A DNA stretch of 64,000 nucleotides from Helicobacter pylori (GTDB lineage Bacteria > Campylobacterota > Campylobacteria > Campylobacterales > Helicobacteraceae), in the NCBI RefSeq assembly GCF_030323545.1, contig NZ_CP122954.1, forward strand, positions 1,240,001-1,304,000, written 5' to 3'. The notes beneath the pieces are model-generated. The model saw only the letters and a program-made list of their open reading frames with translations, had not been told where the DNA came from and did no database searches. This document shows positions 9,037-19,900 of this stretch, one piece after another (within the stretch, counting starts at the first letter, position 1; each line of letters begins with the position of its first letter). The position numbers and the translations under genes were made by a program.

Positions 9037-11523
9037 ATGCGCGTTACCTTTGGCTCAAAATACAACCAAATGAATAACTATCAAAACGCTTTACAAAATA
9101 AAATCAACGACGCTAACACGCAGATCGCTTCAGGGTTAAAAATCCGTTATGGTTATCAAAACAGCGGCATTAACAACCAGAATTTAAAATTCCAATACGA
9201 AGAAAACACCTTAGATCAAGGCATTGATGTGGCTCAAAACGCTTACACTTCAACGCTAAATACCGACAAAGCCTTGCAAGAATTTTCTAAAACGATGGAG
9301 ACTTTTAAAACCAAGCTCATCCAATCCGCTAACGATATGCATTCAGAAACTTCTCGTGCCGCTATCGCTAACGATTTGGAGCGTTTGAGGGAGCATATGA
9401 TGAATGTTGCTAACACCTCCATAGGGGGGGAATTTTTATTTGGGGGCAGTAAAGTGGATAGACCTCCCATTGATAGTAATGGGAAATACCATGGCAATGG
9501 CGAAGATTTAAACGCACTTATTAGCTCTGATAACCTTGTGCCTTATAATATCAGTGGGCAAGATTTGTTTTTAGGCGCGGATAAAGACAAACACAAACTC
9601 ATTACCACCAACATTAAATTGTTCAATCAAAACAAGCTCCACCCTGATGTGATGGACGCTTTAGAGCATTCTTCATTGCCTGAGGAAGTTTTTATTAAAC
9701 CCAGCGATACCTTACGAGAACTCATCGGCGATAACGATAAAGACCCCACCAATGACCCTAAAGAGTTTTTTTATTTGCAAGGCGTTAGGCCTGATGGCTC
9801 TAGTTTTAAAGAAAAATTCGCGCTCTCTAAAGCCTATCAAAACCAAGAAAGCGCAACTAAAGTGAGCGATTTGTTGGATAAAATCGGTCATGCTTACGGG
9901 AACACTTCGCAAAATAAAGTCGTGGATGTGAGTTTGAACAATTGGGGGCAAATTGAGATCAAAAACCTAACCCCCGGCAGTGAAAATTTGGATTTTCATT
10001 TAATTTCTAGCGATGGGGATTTTGACGATTTAGACGCCTTGCGTTCGAGCGCTAAAAGGGTTACTGAATATGTCAAAAGCGCGTTTGTAACGGATAGGAG
10101 TTTGAGCCAAGTTAAAGCGGTGCCTAACATGTATAATCCCAAGGTGCTTGAAATCCCTAGCGTGTTTGTCACTAAAGACAATGTTTTAGCTAACAAAAAC
10201 ACTAAATTGAGCGAGATTTTTGGCGATAAGGTGGAAACTTTAAAAATCAACGCTAGCCGTTTGGGCGATACAAGTGCTCTTCAAATCCCAAACCTCCCTA
10301 TTAATTTGGATATTCCCATTCTTTTAGATGTGAAAAATTCTACGATTAAAGATTTGAAAGACGCGATTAAAGAACGCTTTAATAATGAAGTGGATGTGGA
10401 AATTGAAACAAACGGGCGTTTGAGGATTATTGACAATTCTTCTAACCAATCGCCTATTTCTTTTGCTTTAAGCACCCTAGATCAAAAAGGGCTAGAAGTG
10501 GCTGGTATCCCTACTAATAACGCGAGCGAATACCAAAAAACCTATTTCAATAAAGAAGGGGCAAAATTAGAAAGCAATGTGGCTCAAATCGCTCAAAATG
10601 GCACAGCTAATGGCTCTACTAAATTGAGTGAAGTGGCTAATGGGAGTTTAGAAAATAGCGTTTTCAACATGAAATTAAACGATGTGAATGGTTCGTTTTT
10701 AGAAGTGCAAATGATCTTGGATAATAATGGGGCTTTTTTGAGTTTGCCTAATGGCATTAAAATCCCGCTTTATGACCCCACAAGTGCTGATATTCAAGCT
10801 TCTAAACCCAATGAAGTCACTTACAGACAGCTCATGGATGCGATGAGTATCGCGCTCAATTACAGCAATACTGACCCTGCAATCTACCAACAAATCAGCG
10901 ATAACCCCACTTCAAAAAAAAGCAAGGAGCGATTTATTGGATTGTTAAAACAAGCTAAAGACAACCTTTCTATTAATTTGAATGAAGAGGGAAAAGTCAT
11001 TATCCAAGACAACATGCATTCAAACACCAAAATGCAGTTCATGCTTTTTGATAAAGACGCGAATGATTTTTCTCAAAACGCCTTGCACAGCGACAAACCA
11101 AGCCTTAAATTAAACGCTAATAACGCTCTCATCATTGACAAGCCAAGCGTGAATTTTTTTGATCAATTAGAAAATATTATCACTTCGGTAAGAAAAGGGA
11201 TTTATCGCCCGGACGCTTTAGGGGATACTTATTCTAGCGACATGCGTAATTTAGGCATTCAAAACGGCATCACCCTTATAGATCACTTGAGCGATCACAT
11301 AGAAAAAATGATCGCTAAAAACGGCGCTCATGGTAAAGCGTTTGAGAACATTATCAGGCGTAATGAAGTTTTAAAAACGCAAGTTCAAAGCATTCGTGGG
11401 GAAACGACCGGCACGGATATGGCAGAAACTTACAATAAATTTTCCAATCTCACTAACAACTATAACGCTGTTTTGGCTTCCACGAACAAAATCAATAATT
11501 TGTCTTTAACGAAATATTTGTAG
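9037..11523 (+). CDS. flgL: Flagellar hook-filament junction protein FlgL (HAP3)
   Basis: 828 residues. The start chosen is ATG at 9037 (MRVTFGSKYNQMNNYQNAL) with AAGGAT 6 nt upstream; a TTG at 9031 is too close to that site. The N-terminal ~140 residues and C-terminal ~100 residues (ending KINNLSLTKYL) are flagellin-like helical segments with heptads, including the FLFGGS motif near residue 140. Enteric FlgL is about 320 residues. The extra ~500 residues form a surface-exposed insert typical of epsilonproteobacterial FlgL. FlgL joins hook-associated FlgK to the filament and is exported through the flagellar type III system. It is monocistronic and convergent with amiE. Confidence 0.95.
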   Translation: MRVTFGSKYNQMNNYQNALQNKINDANTQIASGLKIRYGYQNSGINNQNLKFQYEENTLDQGIDVAQNAYTSTLNTDKALQEFSKTMETFKTKLIQSANDMHSETSRAAIANDLERLREHMMNVANTSIGGEFLFGGSKVDRPPIDSNGKYHGNGEDLNALISSDNLVPYNISGQDLFLGADKDKHKLITTNIKLFNQNKLHPDVMDALEHSSLPEEVFIKPSDTLRELIGDNDKDPTNDPKEFFYLQGVRPDGSSFKEKFALSKAYQNQESATKVSDLLDKIGHAYGNTSQNKVVDVSLNNWGQIEIKNLTPGSENLDFHLISSDGDFDDLDALRSSAKRVTEYVKSAFVTDRSLSQVKAVPNMYNPKVLEIPSVFVTKDNVLANKNTKLSEIFGDKVETLKINASRLGDTSALQIPNLPINLDIPILLDVKNSTIKDLKDAIKERFNNEVDVEIETNGRLRIIDNSSNQSPISFALSTLDQKGLEVAGIPTNNASEYQKTYFNKEGAKLESNVAQIAQNGTANGSTKLSEVANGSLENSVFNMKLNDVNGSFLEVQMILDNNGAFLSLPNGIKIPLYDPTSADIQASKPNEVTYRQLMDAMSIALNYSNTDPAIYQQISDNPTSKKSKERFIGLLKQAKDNLSINLNEEGKVIIQDNMHSNTKMQFMLFDKDANDFSQNALHSDKPSLKLNANNALIIDKPSVNFFDQLENIITSVRKGIYRPDALGDTYSSDMRNLGIQNGITLIDHLSDHIEKMIAKNGAHGKAFENIIRRNEVLKTQVQSIRGETTGTDMAETYNKFSNLTNNYNAVLASTNKINNLSLTKYL

Positions 11524-11547
11524 TCTTTTGGTGGTTTTTAAGCGTTC

Positions 11548-11580
11548 TAAAAAGAAGTATTAAAATGCTTTTAAGCTTCT
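11548..11580 (-). terminator. Rho-independent terminator of amiE
   Basis: On the minus strand an imperfect hairpin (AGAAG/CTTCT outer stem, TTAAAA/TTTTAA inner stem, 3-nt loop) is followed by TTTTT, 25 nt beyond the amiE stop. On the plus strand the same hairpin lacks a T-run, so it serves amiE better than flgL. Confidence 0.65.
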
Positions 11581-11605
11581 GTGAAGCCCCCCTCCTTTTG
11601 CCCCT

Positions 11606-12625
11606 TTATTTCGTGGGCAAATCGCCTACAGGACAAGCGGCCACACCCACGCTTGGGCGAGTGAATTTTTCTACATTTTCTTGAGCCTTTTTGGGGTCAT
11701 TAACCCAAGTTTTATAGAACTCAAAAGGGCATTCCGCCACACCCTTATCCCCATCGCCACTAGCAAAAACCCCACTATAGCCTCTGTGTAAGAGTTTGAA
11801 GGGTTGGTTTTGGCTTTGGTCGTATTTTCTTGCATCACGGATTTGTTGCACGGAAAGTTGAGCGTATTGAAGACCATTTTCTTCTTCCCCGCATTCGCCC
11901 AAAGTATGCCCGTCAAAACCAATAATGCTAGAATGCCCAAAATAGGAATACACCCCATCAAAGCCGGTCGCATTCGCTACCGCTACATAACATTGATTAG
12001 CCCACGCCATAGCTTTCACTATCGCAATTTGTTGCTCTTTAGCCGGATACATGTAACCTTGACAGCGCACAATGAGTTCTGCCCCACGCATCGCGCAATC
12101 GCGCCAAATTTCAGGGTAGTTACCATCATCGCAAATAATCAAAGAAACTTTCAAGCCCTTAGGCCCATCAACCACATAAGTTTTATCCCCAGGATACCAA
12201 CATTCAATAGGGCACCAAGGCAAGATTTTGCGGTATTTTTGCACGATCTCACCCTTATCATTGACAAGAATCAAAGTATTATAGGGATTCTTTTTGGCTT
12301 GCTCGTGTTTTTCCCCAGTCAAAGAGAACACTCCCCAAACCTTGTTTTTCTTACAAGCCTCAGCAAGGATTGCGGTTTCTTCTCCAGGAACGCTTGCAGC
12401 TGTGTCAAACATTTCTTGTCTGTCATACATAATCCCATGCGTGCTGTATTCAGGGAAAATAATCAGATCCAACCCGGGCAGACCCTGTTTGACCCCACCA
12501 ATCACCTTAGCGATATTGCGACAATTTTCCAACACCTCATTCTTAGTGTGGAGTCTGGGCATCTTATAATTAACTACCGCTACACCCACAGTATCTGGGC
12601 TGCTACTAATATCTCCATGTCTCAT
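11606..12625 (-). CDS. amiE: Aliphatic amidase AmiE
   Basis: 339 residues, nitrilase superfamily. The catalytic Glu is E59 in [10 protein letters not shown], the Lys lies in [11 protein letters not shown], and the nucleophile Cys in [12 protein letters not shown]. It hydrolyses short aliphatic amides to the acid and ammonia in the cytoplasm, one of several H. pylori ammonia sources used against acid. The start ATG follows AAGGAATATAAC. Amidase expression in H. pylori is known to respond to iron through Fur and to acid. A Fur-type palindrome about 100 nt upstream and a downstream terminator make it a single-gene unit. Confidence 0.98.
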   Translation of the reverse strand: MRHGDISSSPDTVGVAVVNYKMPRLHTKNEVLENCRNIAKVIGGVKQGLPGLDLIIFPEYSTHGIMYDRQEMFDTAASVPGEETAILAEACKKNKVWGVFSLTGEKHEQAKKNPYNTLILVNDKGEIVQKYRKILPWCPIECWYPGDKTYVVDGPKGLKVSLIICDDGNYPEIWRDCAMRGAELIVRCQGYMYPAKEQQIAIVKAMAWANQCYVAVANATGFDGVYSYFGHSSIIGFDGHTLGECGEEENGLQYAQLSVQQIRDARKYDQSQNQPFKLLHRGYSGVFASGDGDKGVAECPFEFYKTWVNDPKKAQENVEKFTRPSVGVAACPVGDLPTK

Positions 12626-12724
12626 GTTATATTCCTTATTTTTTGATACGAGAGTTCCTACAAACCCTCTACTTGGATTTATAAAATAATTGTGTAAATG
12701 GATCTATAATGAATATGAAAACTT

Positions 12725-12742
12725 TAATCATTATGATTATTA
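12725..12742. promoter_or_regulatory. Fur-box-like palindrome upstream of amiE
   Basis: TAATCATTATGATTATTA contains a perfect 7-1-7 inverted repeat (TAATCAT-T-ATGATTA, 12725-12739), the layout of Fur operators, and fits the H. pylori consensus TAATAATnATTATTA read on the minus strand. It lies 100-117 nt before the amiE start. Candidate -10 hexamers TATAGA and TATAAA lie between it and the gene. Published work reports Fur repression of amiE, consistent with this site. Confidence 0.6.
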
Positions 12743-12819
12743 TGGGCGAGTTTTAACTTTTTTGCTCTATTTAGTAACCTATTTCTAAAAATGAGATTTT
12801 AGTTGCTCTATTTTTATGG

Positions 12820-14499
12820 TTATTTGATTTTCACTTCCACTAAGCCGTATAGCGCGTTAATACAATAGATTTTAGCCGCTCTTTGCAAATCTTGCAATTT
12901 CAAAGGGGCATGCCCAACAAGACCCTTTTTTAACAATCCCACAACACCCGTCCCGTTTAACGCGCCCGAGCTGAAATAAGGGGTTAAAAGCCTGTTATGG
13001 ATTTCTAAAACAAGATTGCTCCTAGCGCCCTCAGTGAGTTCCAAATCCTGGTTATAAAAGATTTCATCAAAAATAACGCCTTTTTTAATGAGCACTCGAG
13101 CGTTTTGATAAAAAGGGGCATAAGTGGTCTTATGGTATAAAAAATCATTGTGTTTATCAATGGGGGTTTCACTCAAACGGATTTCTAGGCTTTTTAAAGG
13201 CTCTAAGGTTTTGTATTCTTTAATGAGCTTGCCCTTTTTATTGAGTAAAACCCTTAAAACCCCTTCTTTTTCCAATTCAAAGTCTAAAAGATTGTCATCG
13301 TATTTAAAGTTAAAGTATTGGGCGCTACTAATAAGGCGTTCTTTATGGGCGTTTTTATTGTTAATCTCTAATTTTTGATCCCTTTTGATAATTTTCATCG
13401 TCTCCACGATCTCAAATTCTATTTTGGGCATCACAAAAAAGGATTTTAAAAAGCTCTCTTCATATTCCTTTGAAGCTTTACTTTGATAAGTTACCCCACT
13501 CCCTACCCCCAAATGCAAAAAATTTTCATGCGCTCTTTTTTCTAAAGTGCGGATAGGCACGCTAAAAAGGGCTTTTTTTCCTTCAACCATGCCTATCGCC
13601 CCGCAATACACCCCCCTAGGGCGTTTTTCTAAATCTTCAATGATTTGCATGGTTTTGATTTTAGGGCATCCGGTCACCGAGCCGCAAGGGAACAACGCCT
13701 TAAAAATCTCAAACAAGCTTGTTTTTAGGGGCAATTTCGCTTCAATCTCGCTTATCATTTGATACACGCTCGGCAAGCTGATGATTTCAAACAATTGATT
13801 GACTTTCACGCTATTTTTTAAAGCTAAACGGCTCAAATCGTTACGCAATAAATCCACAATCATCACATTTTCGCTTCTGTTTTTGTCATCATTTTGCAAA
13901 AACAATCGGTTTTTTTCATCTATCAAGGGGTTTTTTGAGCGAGCGATCGTGCCTTTCATGGGTTTTGTAATAATCTTAATCGCTGTGTCTAAAAACTCTA
14001 ATTCAAAAAACAATTCCGGCGAAAAGCTTAAAATACTCCCAAACTCATTTTCTATCAAAGCCTTAAAAGGCGTGTTTTGGTTGTGTACCACTTCCTTAAA
14101 AACGCGCTTTGGTTTGGCTTTAGTGTCTAAAAATAAATCCATCGTGAGATTCACTTGATAGGTATCGCCGTTTTTGAGACGCTCTTTAACGGCTTTAAAC
14201 TGCTTGAAATAAGTTTCTTGATCTAAAGAGCTATGGATTTTAGGGTAAAACGCATGCTCTTTTAAAGGCTCTAAAGAGTATTTTTTTCTTTCTAAAAATT
14301 GTTCAAAATACAAAAAAGGGGTTTGGCTTTGAAAAGTTTCATCTAAAAACGCTAAACGCGCTTCATATAAAAGATACCCCACAAAATACCCCTTCCCCCT
14401 ATTTTGAGAGATGAAATCCAGGGCGTTTTTAAGCTCATTAAGATTAGTGGCGGTGAGTTTTTTAACGCTTTTTTGATATTTAAAATCCCCAAAAATCAT
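12820..14499 (-). CDS. pabB: Fused aminodeoxychorismate synthase component I / aminodeoxychorismate lyase (PabB-PabC)
   Basis: 559 residues. Residues ~1-340 are the chorismate-binding PabB/TrpE-type domain, with ALFPCGSVTGCPKIKTM and RGVYCGAIGMV. Residues ~365-559 are a class IV aminotransferase-like domain with ELTEGARSNLVLEI and SGALNGTGVVG, the PabC signature. Together they turn chorismate into 4-aminobenzoate for folate. The glutamine amidotransferase PabA is not adjacent. The ATG follows the TAA of the preceding gene with no gap. It is the last gene of the lysA-led transcript. Confidence 0.92.
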   Translation of the reverse strand: MIFGDFKYQKSVKKLTATNLNELKNALDFISQNRGKGYFVGYLLYEARLAFLDETFQSQTPFLYFEQFLERKKYSLEPLKEHAFYPKIHSSLDQETYFKQFKAVKERLKNGDTYQVNLTMDLFLDTKAKPKRVFKEVVHNQNTPFKALIENEFGSILSFSPELFFELEFLDTAIKIITKPMKGTIARSKNPLIDEKNRLFLQNDDKNRSENVMIVDLLRNDLSRLALKNSVKVNQLFEIISLPSVYQMISEIEAKLPLKTSLFEIFKALFPCGSVTGCPKIKTMQIIEDLEKRPRGVYCGAIGMVEGKKALFSVPIRTLEKRAHENFLHLGVGSGVTYQSKASKEYEESFLKSFFVMPKIEFEIVETMKIIKRDQKLEINNKNAHKERLISSAQYFNFKYDDNLLDFELEKEGVLRVLLNKKGKLIKEYKTLEPLKSLEIRLSETPIDKHNDFLYHKTTYAPFYQNARVLIKKGVIFDEIFYNQDLELTEGARSNLVLEIHNRLLTPYFSSGALNGTGVVGLLKKGLVGHAPLKLQDLQRAAKIYCINALYGLVEVKIK

Positions 14500-15372
14500 T
14501 TAATTTTTAGCAACGGCTTCGTATTTGTCTATCAAAAACACCGGGTTATAGCTCATTTTAGACCTTCTCAAACCCTCTAATCCTAAATCTTCTTCTCTGT
14601 TAGCGTAAGTTAAATGGCTAAATTCATTCAAAAGCAATTGCTGGTTGATGATTTGATACGCGCCTGCAATATCTGCACGGGCTTTTTCAATGTGAATGAG
14701 TGCGGTTTCTTCGTTTAAAACTTCTCCAAAACTAAACGAGACTATTTCCCCATTAACCCTAACAAGCCCCCCCTTTACATCCAAGCTTTCATAATTTTCT
14801 AACACGCTTTGAATGCCCTTATTTTCATTGATTAGCCCTATATCATCGGTCTGGCTTTCTAAAAACCACTCTTGAAAGGCCTCCAAAACTTCCTTTCTGT
14901 TTTGAGAAGAAATTTTTTCATAAACAAAATTCGCATGATTGGTTAAAAACTGGTTTAAGTGGTTTTTTTTCTTATGGTATTTTTTCCCTTTTAAAGCGAT
15001 CAATTCTTCAACAGAATAAACATAATCGCTTCTGTCTCGGTTGTAAGTGAAATCAAACACCCCTACAAAATTGTCTTTCAAATCGTCTTTTTGCTCTAAA
15101 GTCAAAGAGTGGAACCTTAAATTTTTTTCTAATTTCAAAAGCTCTTTTACGCATTCATGCGGCCTCTTACCGATAGGATAGAAATAAAAGGGTTTTTGAT
15201 TTTCATAAGTGGTTTGAATCACCAAACAATCCCTAATCACCGCCACTTGAATAAGCCTTGCGTGCTGCCATAAAAAGCAATTGGTAAAACTCACATCCGA
15301 TAAAACGATTTTTTGAGTGCTTAAAAACCTTGAAAACAAGTCCTTATGCGCTAAGGTAATTTTTTCAAACAT
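14500..15372 (-). CDS. DUF2156 / GNAT-like acyl-aminoacyl-transferase-type protein, unknown role
   Basis: 290 residues, no signal peptide or membrane segment. The pattern (YNRDRSDYVYSVEELIALKG, KKYHKKKNHLNQFL, LVRVNGEIVSFSFGEVL, AYQIINQQLLLNEF, YANREEDLGLEGLRRSK) matches the DUF2156 domain. In MprF/LysX-type proteins this domain transfers aminoacyl groups to lipids, and it is related to the GNAT fold. Here it stands alone without the flippase part, so the acceptor is not known. It lies 12 nt after the chorismate mutase gene and abuts pabB, suggesting coexpression rather than shared chemistry. Confidence 0.7.
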   Translation of the reverse strand: MFEKITLAHKDLFSRFLSTQKIVLSDVSFTNCFLWQHARLIQVAVIRDCLVIQTTYENQKPFYFYPIGKRPHECVKELLKLEKNLRFHSLTLEQKDDLKDNFVGVFDFTYNRDRSDYVYSVEELIALKGKKYHKKKNHLNQFLTNHANFVYEKISSQNRKEVLEAFQEWFLESQTDDIGLINENKGIQSVLENYESLDVKGGLVRVNGEIVSFSFGEVLNEETALIHIEKARADIAGAYQIINQQLLLNEFSHLTYANREEDLGLEGLRRSKMSYNPVFLIDKYEAVAKN

Positions 15373-15384
15373 AACAACTCTCTT

Positions 15385-15675
15385 TTATTTTTTTAACTCT
15401 TTGAGGGCGTTTTCTTGAAATTTTCTAGAAATCTTAAAAACCTCTGTATAAAAACCCGTAAGAATTTCTCCATTCAAATGCTTGAAATCCCTTTGGCTGA
15501 GTCGTTTTAAAATTTCTCGCTCTCTTTTAGGGCAATAAATGGGGCTTTCTTGTTTGATGAGAGCGATTTTTAAAGCGATTTCTAAGCGTTTGTCTAAAAG
15601 ATCGCTCAATTCATTATCCAACACATCAATTTCAGCCCTTAAATTTTCTAAAAGACTATCCAAATTCTTTTGCAT
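15385..15675 (-). CDS. Chorismate mutase, AroQ class
   Basis: 96 residues, all-helical AroQ-type. LRAEIDVLDNELSDLLDKRL at the N-terminus corresponds to the R11-containing helix, then ALIKQ, and REREILKRL. It converts chorismate to prephenate for Phe/Tyr synthesis in the cytoplasm. It is free-standing, not fused to prephenate dehydratase. It starts 4 nt after lysA and is 12 nt from the DUF2156 gene, within one transcript that also holds the chorismate-using pabB. Confidence 0.9.
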   Translation of the reverse strand: MQKNLDSLLENLRAEIDVLDNELSDLLDKRLEIALKIALIKQESPIYCPKREREILKRLSQRDFKHLNGEILTGFYTEVFKISRKFQENALKELKK

Positions 15676-15679
15676 CTAG

Positions 15680-16897
15680 TCAAACCCCTTTTAAGCCTTC
15701 TTCTTCTAATCGCCACAAATCTTCTAAAGCCTCTCTTTTTCTTATCACTCTGATTTTGTGATCTTCTAGGGCTAATTCTAAGAGTTTGGGGCGCGAATTG
15801 TATTGACTGGCCATGCTAGAACCATAAGCCCCAACCTTTTCTATGACTAATTTATCGCCTGGCTCTAATTCTGGCAAATGGACATCTTTTAAAAAAGTGT
15901 CGCTGCTCTCACACACAGGCCCTACCACATCGCAAGGCGAGATCTCACGCCCCTTAGAGGGCGTTATAACCCTTATGGCATGCTTAGCATGATACAAACT
16001 GGGGCGTAAAAAATCATTCATGCCCGCATCCACAACCACAAAGCGCTTGTTTTGAGCCTTTTTTTCATACAAAACCTGCGTGATCAATTCCCCACTCTCA
16101 GCCACGATGGATCGGCCCGGCTCACAAATAATCGTCAAATCCAAGCCTTGAAGTGCGTTTAAAATCCCTTGCGCGTAATCATAAAGTTTAATCGTTTCTT
16201 CATTTTCATAGCTCACGCCAATCCCTCCGCCCACATCAAAAAAACGCAAATCTATCCCTAGCGCTATCAAAGATTTAGCGATTTTAGCTACCTTTTGGCT
16301 CGCTTCTATAATCGGCTCTAAATCTAAGAGCTGTGAGCCGATATGAAAATGCACGCTAATAGGCTCTAAAAACGCGCTTTTTTTAGCCCAAAGAAACATT
16401 TCTAAAGCTTCTTTTTCTCCCACGCCAAACTTATTTTCTTTCAAACCGGTAGAAATATAGGGGTGCGTTTTAGCGTCAATGTTGGGGTTGATTCTAATGG
16501 AAATCCTGGCCTTTATCCCTAAAAATTGGGCGATTTTCTCAATCGTTGTTAATTCCATAAAACTTTCTACATTCAAAAATAAAATGTTGAGTTTTAGGGC
16601 TTGTTCTATTTCAAATACGCTCTTACCCACCCCGCTAAACACGATCCTATAAGGCTTGATCCCAGCTTTTAAAGCCCTATATATCTCGCCTATGGAAACG
16701 CAATCCGCCCCACTCTCTAAATGGGCTAATAAAGAGAGGATACTCAAATTGGAATTCGCCTTTAAAGCGTAGCAAATCAAAGATTTACGCCCCTTAAACG
16801 CTTCTTTATAACTCAAAAAAGCCTGTTTGATTTTGTCAAAATTATAGAGGTAAAAAGGGGTTTTATAAATTTGAAACAGCTCTTCATAATTAAACAT
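15680..16897 (-). CDS. lysA: Diaminopimelate decarboxylase
   Basis: 405 residues, fold type III PLP enzyme. The PLP lysine is in ICYALKANSN near residue 46. HFHIGSQL is near 185, the phosphate-binding GGGIGVSY near 225, EPGRSIVA near 265 and CGPVCESSD-like GPVCESSDTF near 330. It decarboxylates meso-diaminopimelate to lysine, the last step of that pathway. It begins the lysA-chorismate mutase-DUF2156-pabB chain and has its own extended -10 promoter just upstream. Confidence 0.97.
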   Translation of the reverse strand: MFNYEELFQIYKTPFYLYNFDKIKQAFLSYKEAFKGRKSLICYALKANSNLSILSLLAHLESGADCVSIGEIYRALKAGIKPYRIVFSGVGKSVFEIEQALKLNILFLNVESFMELTTIEKIAQFLGIKARISIRINPNIDAKTHPYISTGLKENKFGVGEKEALEMFLWAKKSAFLEPISVHFHIGSQLLDLEPIIEASQKVAKIAKSLIALGIDLRFFDVGGGIGVSYENEETIKLYDYAQGILNALQGLDLTIICEPGRSIVAESGELITQVLYEKKAQNKRFVVVDAGMNDFLRPSLYHAKHAIRVITPSKGREISPCDVVGPVCESSDTFLKDVHLPELEPGDKLVIEKVGAYGSSMASQYNSRPKLLELALEDHKIRVIRKREALEDLWRLEEEGLKGV

Positions 16898-16929
16898 AGA
16901 AAAACCTAACCATAAAATTTGAACGAAGC

Positions 16930-16938
16930 ATTATAGCA
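16930..16938 (-). promoter_or_regulatory. Extended -10 promoter of lysA operon
   Basis: Minus-strand TGCTATAAT (extended TGn-TATAAT) about 33 nt upstream of the lysA ATG, between imaA and lysA. The preceding T-run (TTTTTTTGC) follows AGC and may also help end imaA transcription. Confidence 0.6.
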
Positions 16939-16945
16939 AAAAAAG

Positions 16946-19900
16946 CTAAAACGCCACTCGCATGCCCACATTCCCGGTTATATTAATATCTTGGTATTGC
17001 AAGCCCATCTTAAGCCCCACCCCCGCATTCACATACATCAAACGCCACAAATGCATTTCGCCCCCTGTAATCACGCTCGCAAAAGTGTTGAAAACTTCCC
17101 CCTTGCGATACAATAAAGTGTTTTCACCCACAAAACGCACCGTATTGCCGCCTTTAGATTTGATCAAAAGATCCCTACCCAATCTCGCCGTTACAAAATA
17201 ATAGGAATTTTGACCAAAATATTTACGGCTCTCCAACCCCATGTTGAGCGTTAAAACCGATTCGTTAGAGAGGTTTGAATGCATGAGAAATTGTTTGTAA
17301 GCGGCATCATTCATTTTGCCTTTCATCCCGCTCAAGCCTATAAAATGATAGCTCAAGCCCACTTGAGGTTTTAGCACCACGCTTTTTTGTTTGAACATGA
17401 AATCATAGCCGTAATTCCCATTCACGCTCGTTGTCCAGGTGTTGTAGCTGTAGCGTTGGTTCAACACAGAGAGCAAAGAATTAGAAGAATTGATACTAGT
17501 TGCATTGCCTCCATAAGTTTCATTCGCACTCAAAGTGAATTCGTTTCTTTTTAAAAAAGCCCTCGCATACATCCCCACATCCACATTATTACCCAAAGAA
17601 TGCATGATGTTCCCATTAAAGTCGCTATAGCCATAAGCTACATAACCCCCAAGGATCACATTTTTAACCAACCTATCATAGCCCACATTCAAGCCATAAA
17701 GCGTGCCATTGCCCCCAGAAATAAAGCTCGCTCCCCCCACCCCTTGAACCCAAAGGTTATTTGGGTGTTTGCTAAGTTGAGAGTGTTTGACAAAAACCTC
17801 TCCAGGGTTAGGATCGCTAAAACGCTTGTTTTTAAGCTCTAACAAAGAAAAATCAGACTCTCCCTCTCTAGCCCTAAAATCAGAGAGTTTGGTTAAACGG
17901 CTGGTTTGTTGGGTGTAACTCGCCAATTCTAAAAGGTTGGTAGCGTTATCCCTAAAATTAGGGTTAGAAATCAAGCTTGCGGTGTTTTGAAGATCTTTTG
18001 TTACGCCTAAGATTTCATTCAAAGAGTGGTTTTTTAAATAAATCGGCGCAAAAAGCGGGTTTTCTTTAGTGTCCATCATCAATGTTGAAAGCCACTTGAT
18101 AGCGTTATTCCCCCCTATAGCTTCAATTTGATTCAATGCACTTTGCCCTTGAATGCCCACAATGTAATCTTGTAAGGTAGGGGGGGTAAAATCCATCACT
18201 TTATCGCCGTAAGACATTTTAATCTGGTTATAAAGGACAGAAAGGCTTAAAATGTTGTTTTGATGGGCGTTGTTTGAGTTAGGCAACGCCACGCTTAACA
18301 ATAACCCCTTATCTTGCAACAAAACCCGTTGGCCCAAATAAGTCAATACGCCATTTTTTTCCTCTATGTGGTTCCCGTTGATATTGATTAAGGTATAGAG
18401 CTTCAAATACGATTGCAAGCTGTTGGGGTTGATATTGTAATCAATGTAACGGCTGCTTTTCAATAAAGTGTAAGTCGTGTTATCCGCCATGCTGTTATTG
18501 ACATTCATAAAAGGCGCTTGGGTGGTGTTGAGATTAATGATCCCTTCTGCTTGAATGAGCGGCACTGGCGTTTGGATATTTTCTAAATTAAAATGGATCG
18601 CTCCAAAATGATTCAAAGCCCCCCCTACTTCTAACCCATAAACCCCGGTGCTTAAAGAAGCACTTGAAGCGATCGTTAAATTTTGAAGCACCTCTATTTT
18701 GTGCGTGGCGTTGTTGTTAAACGCTCCTTGAATGTTTAAATTATTCGTTACAAAGCTGGCGTTTTTTTCTAACACCGCTTGATTGGAAATAGTGAGGTTG
18801 TTGGCTTGGAATTGAGCGTTATTGTAAAGATACAGGTTTTTAATGGTTGCAGAGCCTTTAATCTTTGAAAAATCAACCACCCCATTAGCGTAAATATTGC
18901 CTGAAAAATTGAAATCATTCGCCGTAATTATCAAGCTTTCATCGTTATTATTTAAGGCGATTTGCGCGTTATTTGACGCATTACTAGAAGAAGTGTTATT
19001 CGCGCTTTGGGTGCTAAGCGTGCAAGGGTTTGCAATGTTAGCTGTAGTCGGATTATTTTGTCCCACACAGCTAGCGTTGATAAACAGATTGCCTTGAGAC
19101 ACAGAAACATTGTTATTAGAAGCATTAATTTTAAGGCCGTTGCTAGCGTTAAGCGTGGTGATGTTAATGTTAGAAACTTGATTGGACAATAAATTGAGCG
19201 CTCCAGCATGGTTAGTGAATGAAATGCGGTTGTTTCCGGCAAAAATGAGCATATCGCCTGCGTTAAAACTAATCGCACCTCCATTGGCGTTAGAGAAAGT
19301 GGAATTTTGCACAAAAACATTGCCTTGCGCGTTGAAACTAAAATCCCCTTTTTGCCACACTTGACTCAAGCCATAGGGAGCGAAAAGCCCTTTTTTACCA
19401 AGACTAGGCATCAAATCCCCCAAGCCTTGTTCATAAATAGACCCTAAGCCTTTAGCCGCTAGGACTTTATCTAAAACGCTTTTAATCTGCTGGTTTTGCA
19501 GCAAGCTTTCTAAAGAATTGAGCGTGTCTTGGCCTAAAAATTCGCCAATCATTTGTTTGCCTAAAGCGACTACATCGTTTTTTAAAGCGCTGCTCGGTTT
19601 GACAATATCTTGCAATATCACGCTTATGACTTGCCCTATATCGTTAGCGGAAATAAAGCCGGTGATCTGATTGAACAACCCTTTTTTACTCAATAAATCA
19701 TTGATTGACATGCTCCCTATAAGCTTTTCAGGGTTTTGCAAATCAATGCCCCCTAGTCCGGCTAATCCCCCCACTAGCCCGGTCCAAAAGCCTAATTTTT
19801 GTCTGATCAAATCCTTAATCGCTGTATTCAAACCGCTATCGTTCATGAGATTATCAAAATTATTCTGCCCTAAAAGCTGGCTTAGGGTTTGATTTTTTTG

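Noticed and set aside
11804-12646. 280-codon open frame on the plus strand opposite amiE
   Set aside because: It is antisense to a well-conserved amidase, its translation has no recognisable motif and no ribosome site, and long antisense frames are a by-product of amiE codon use.
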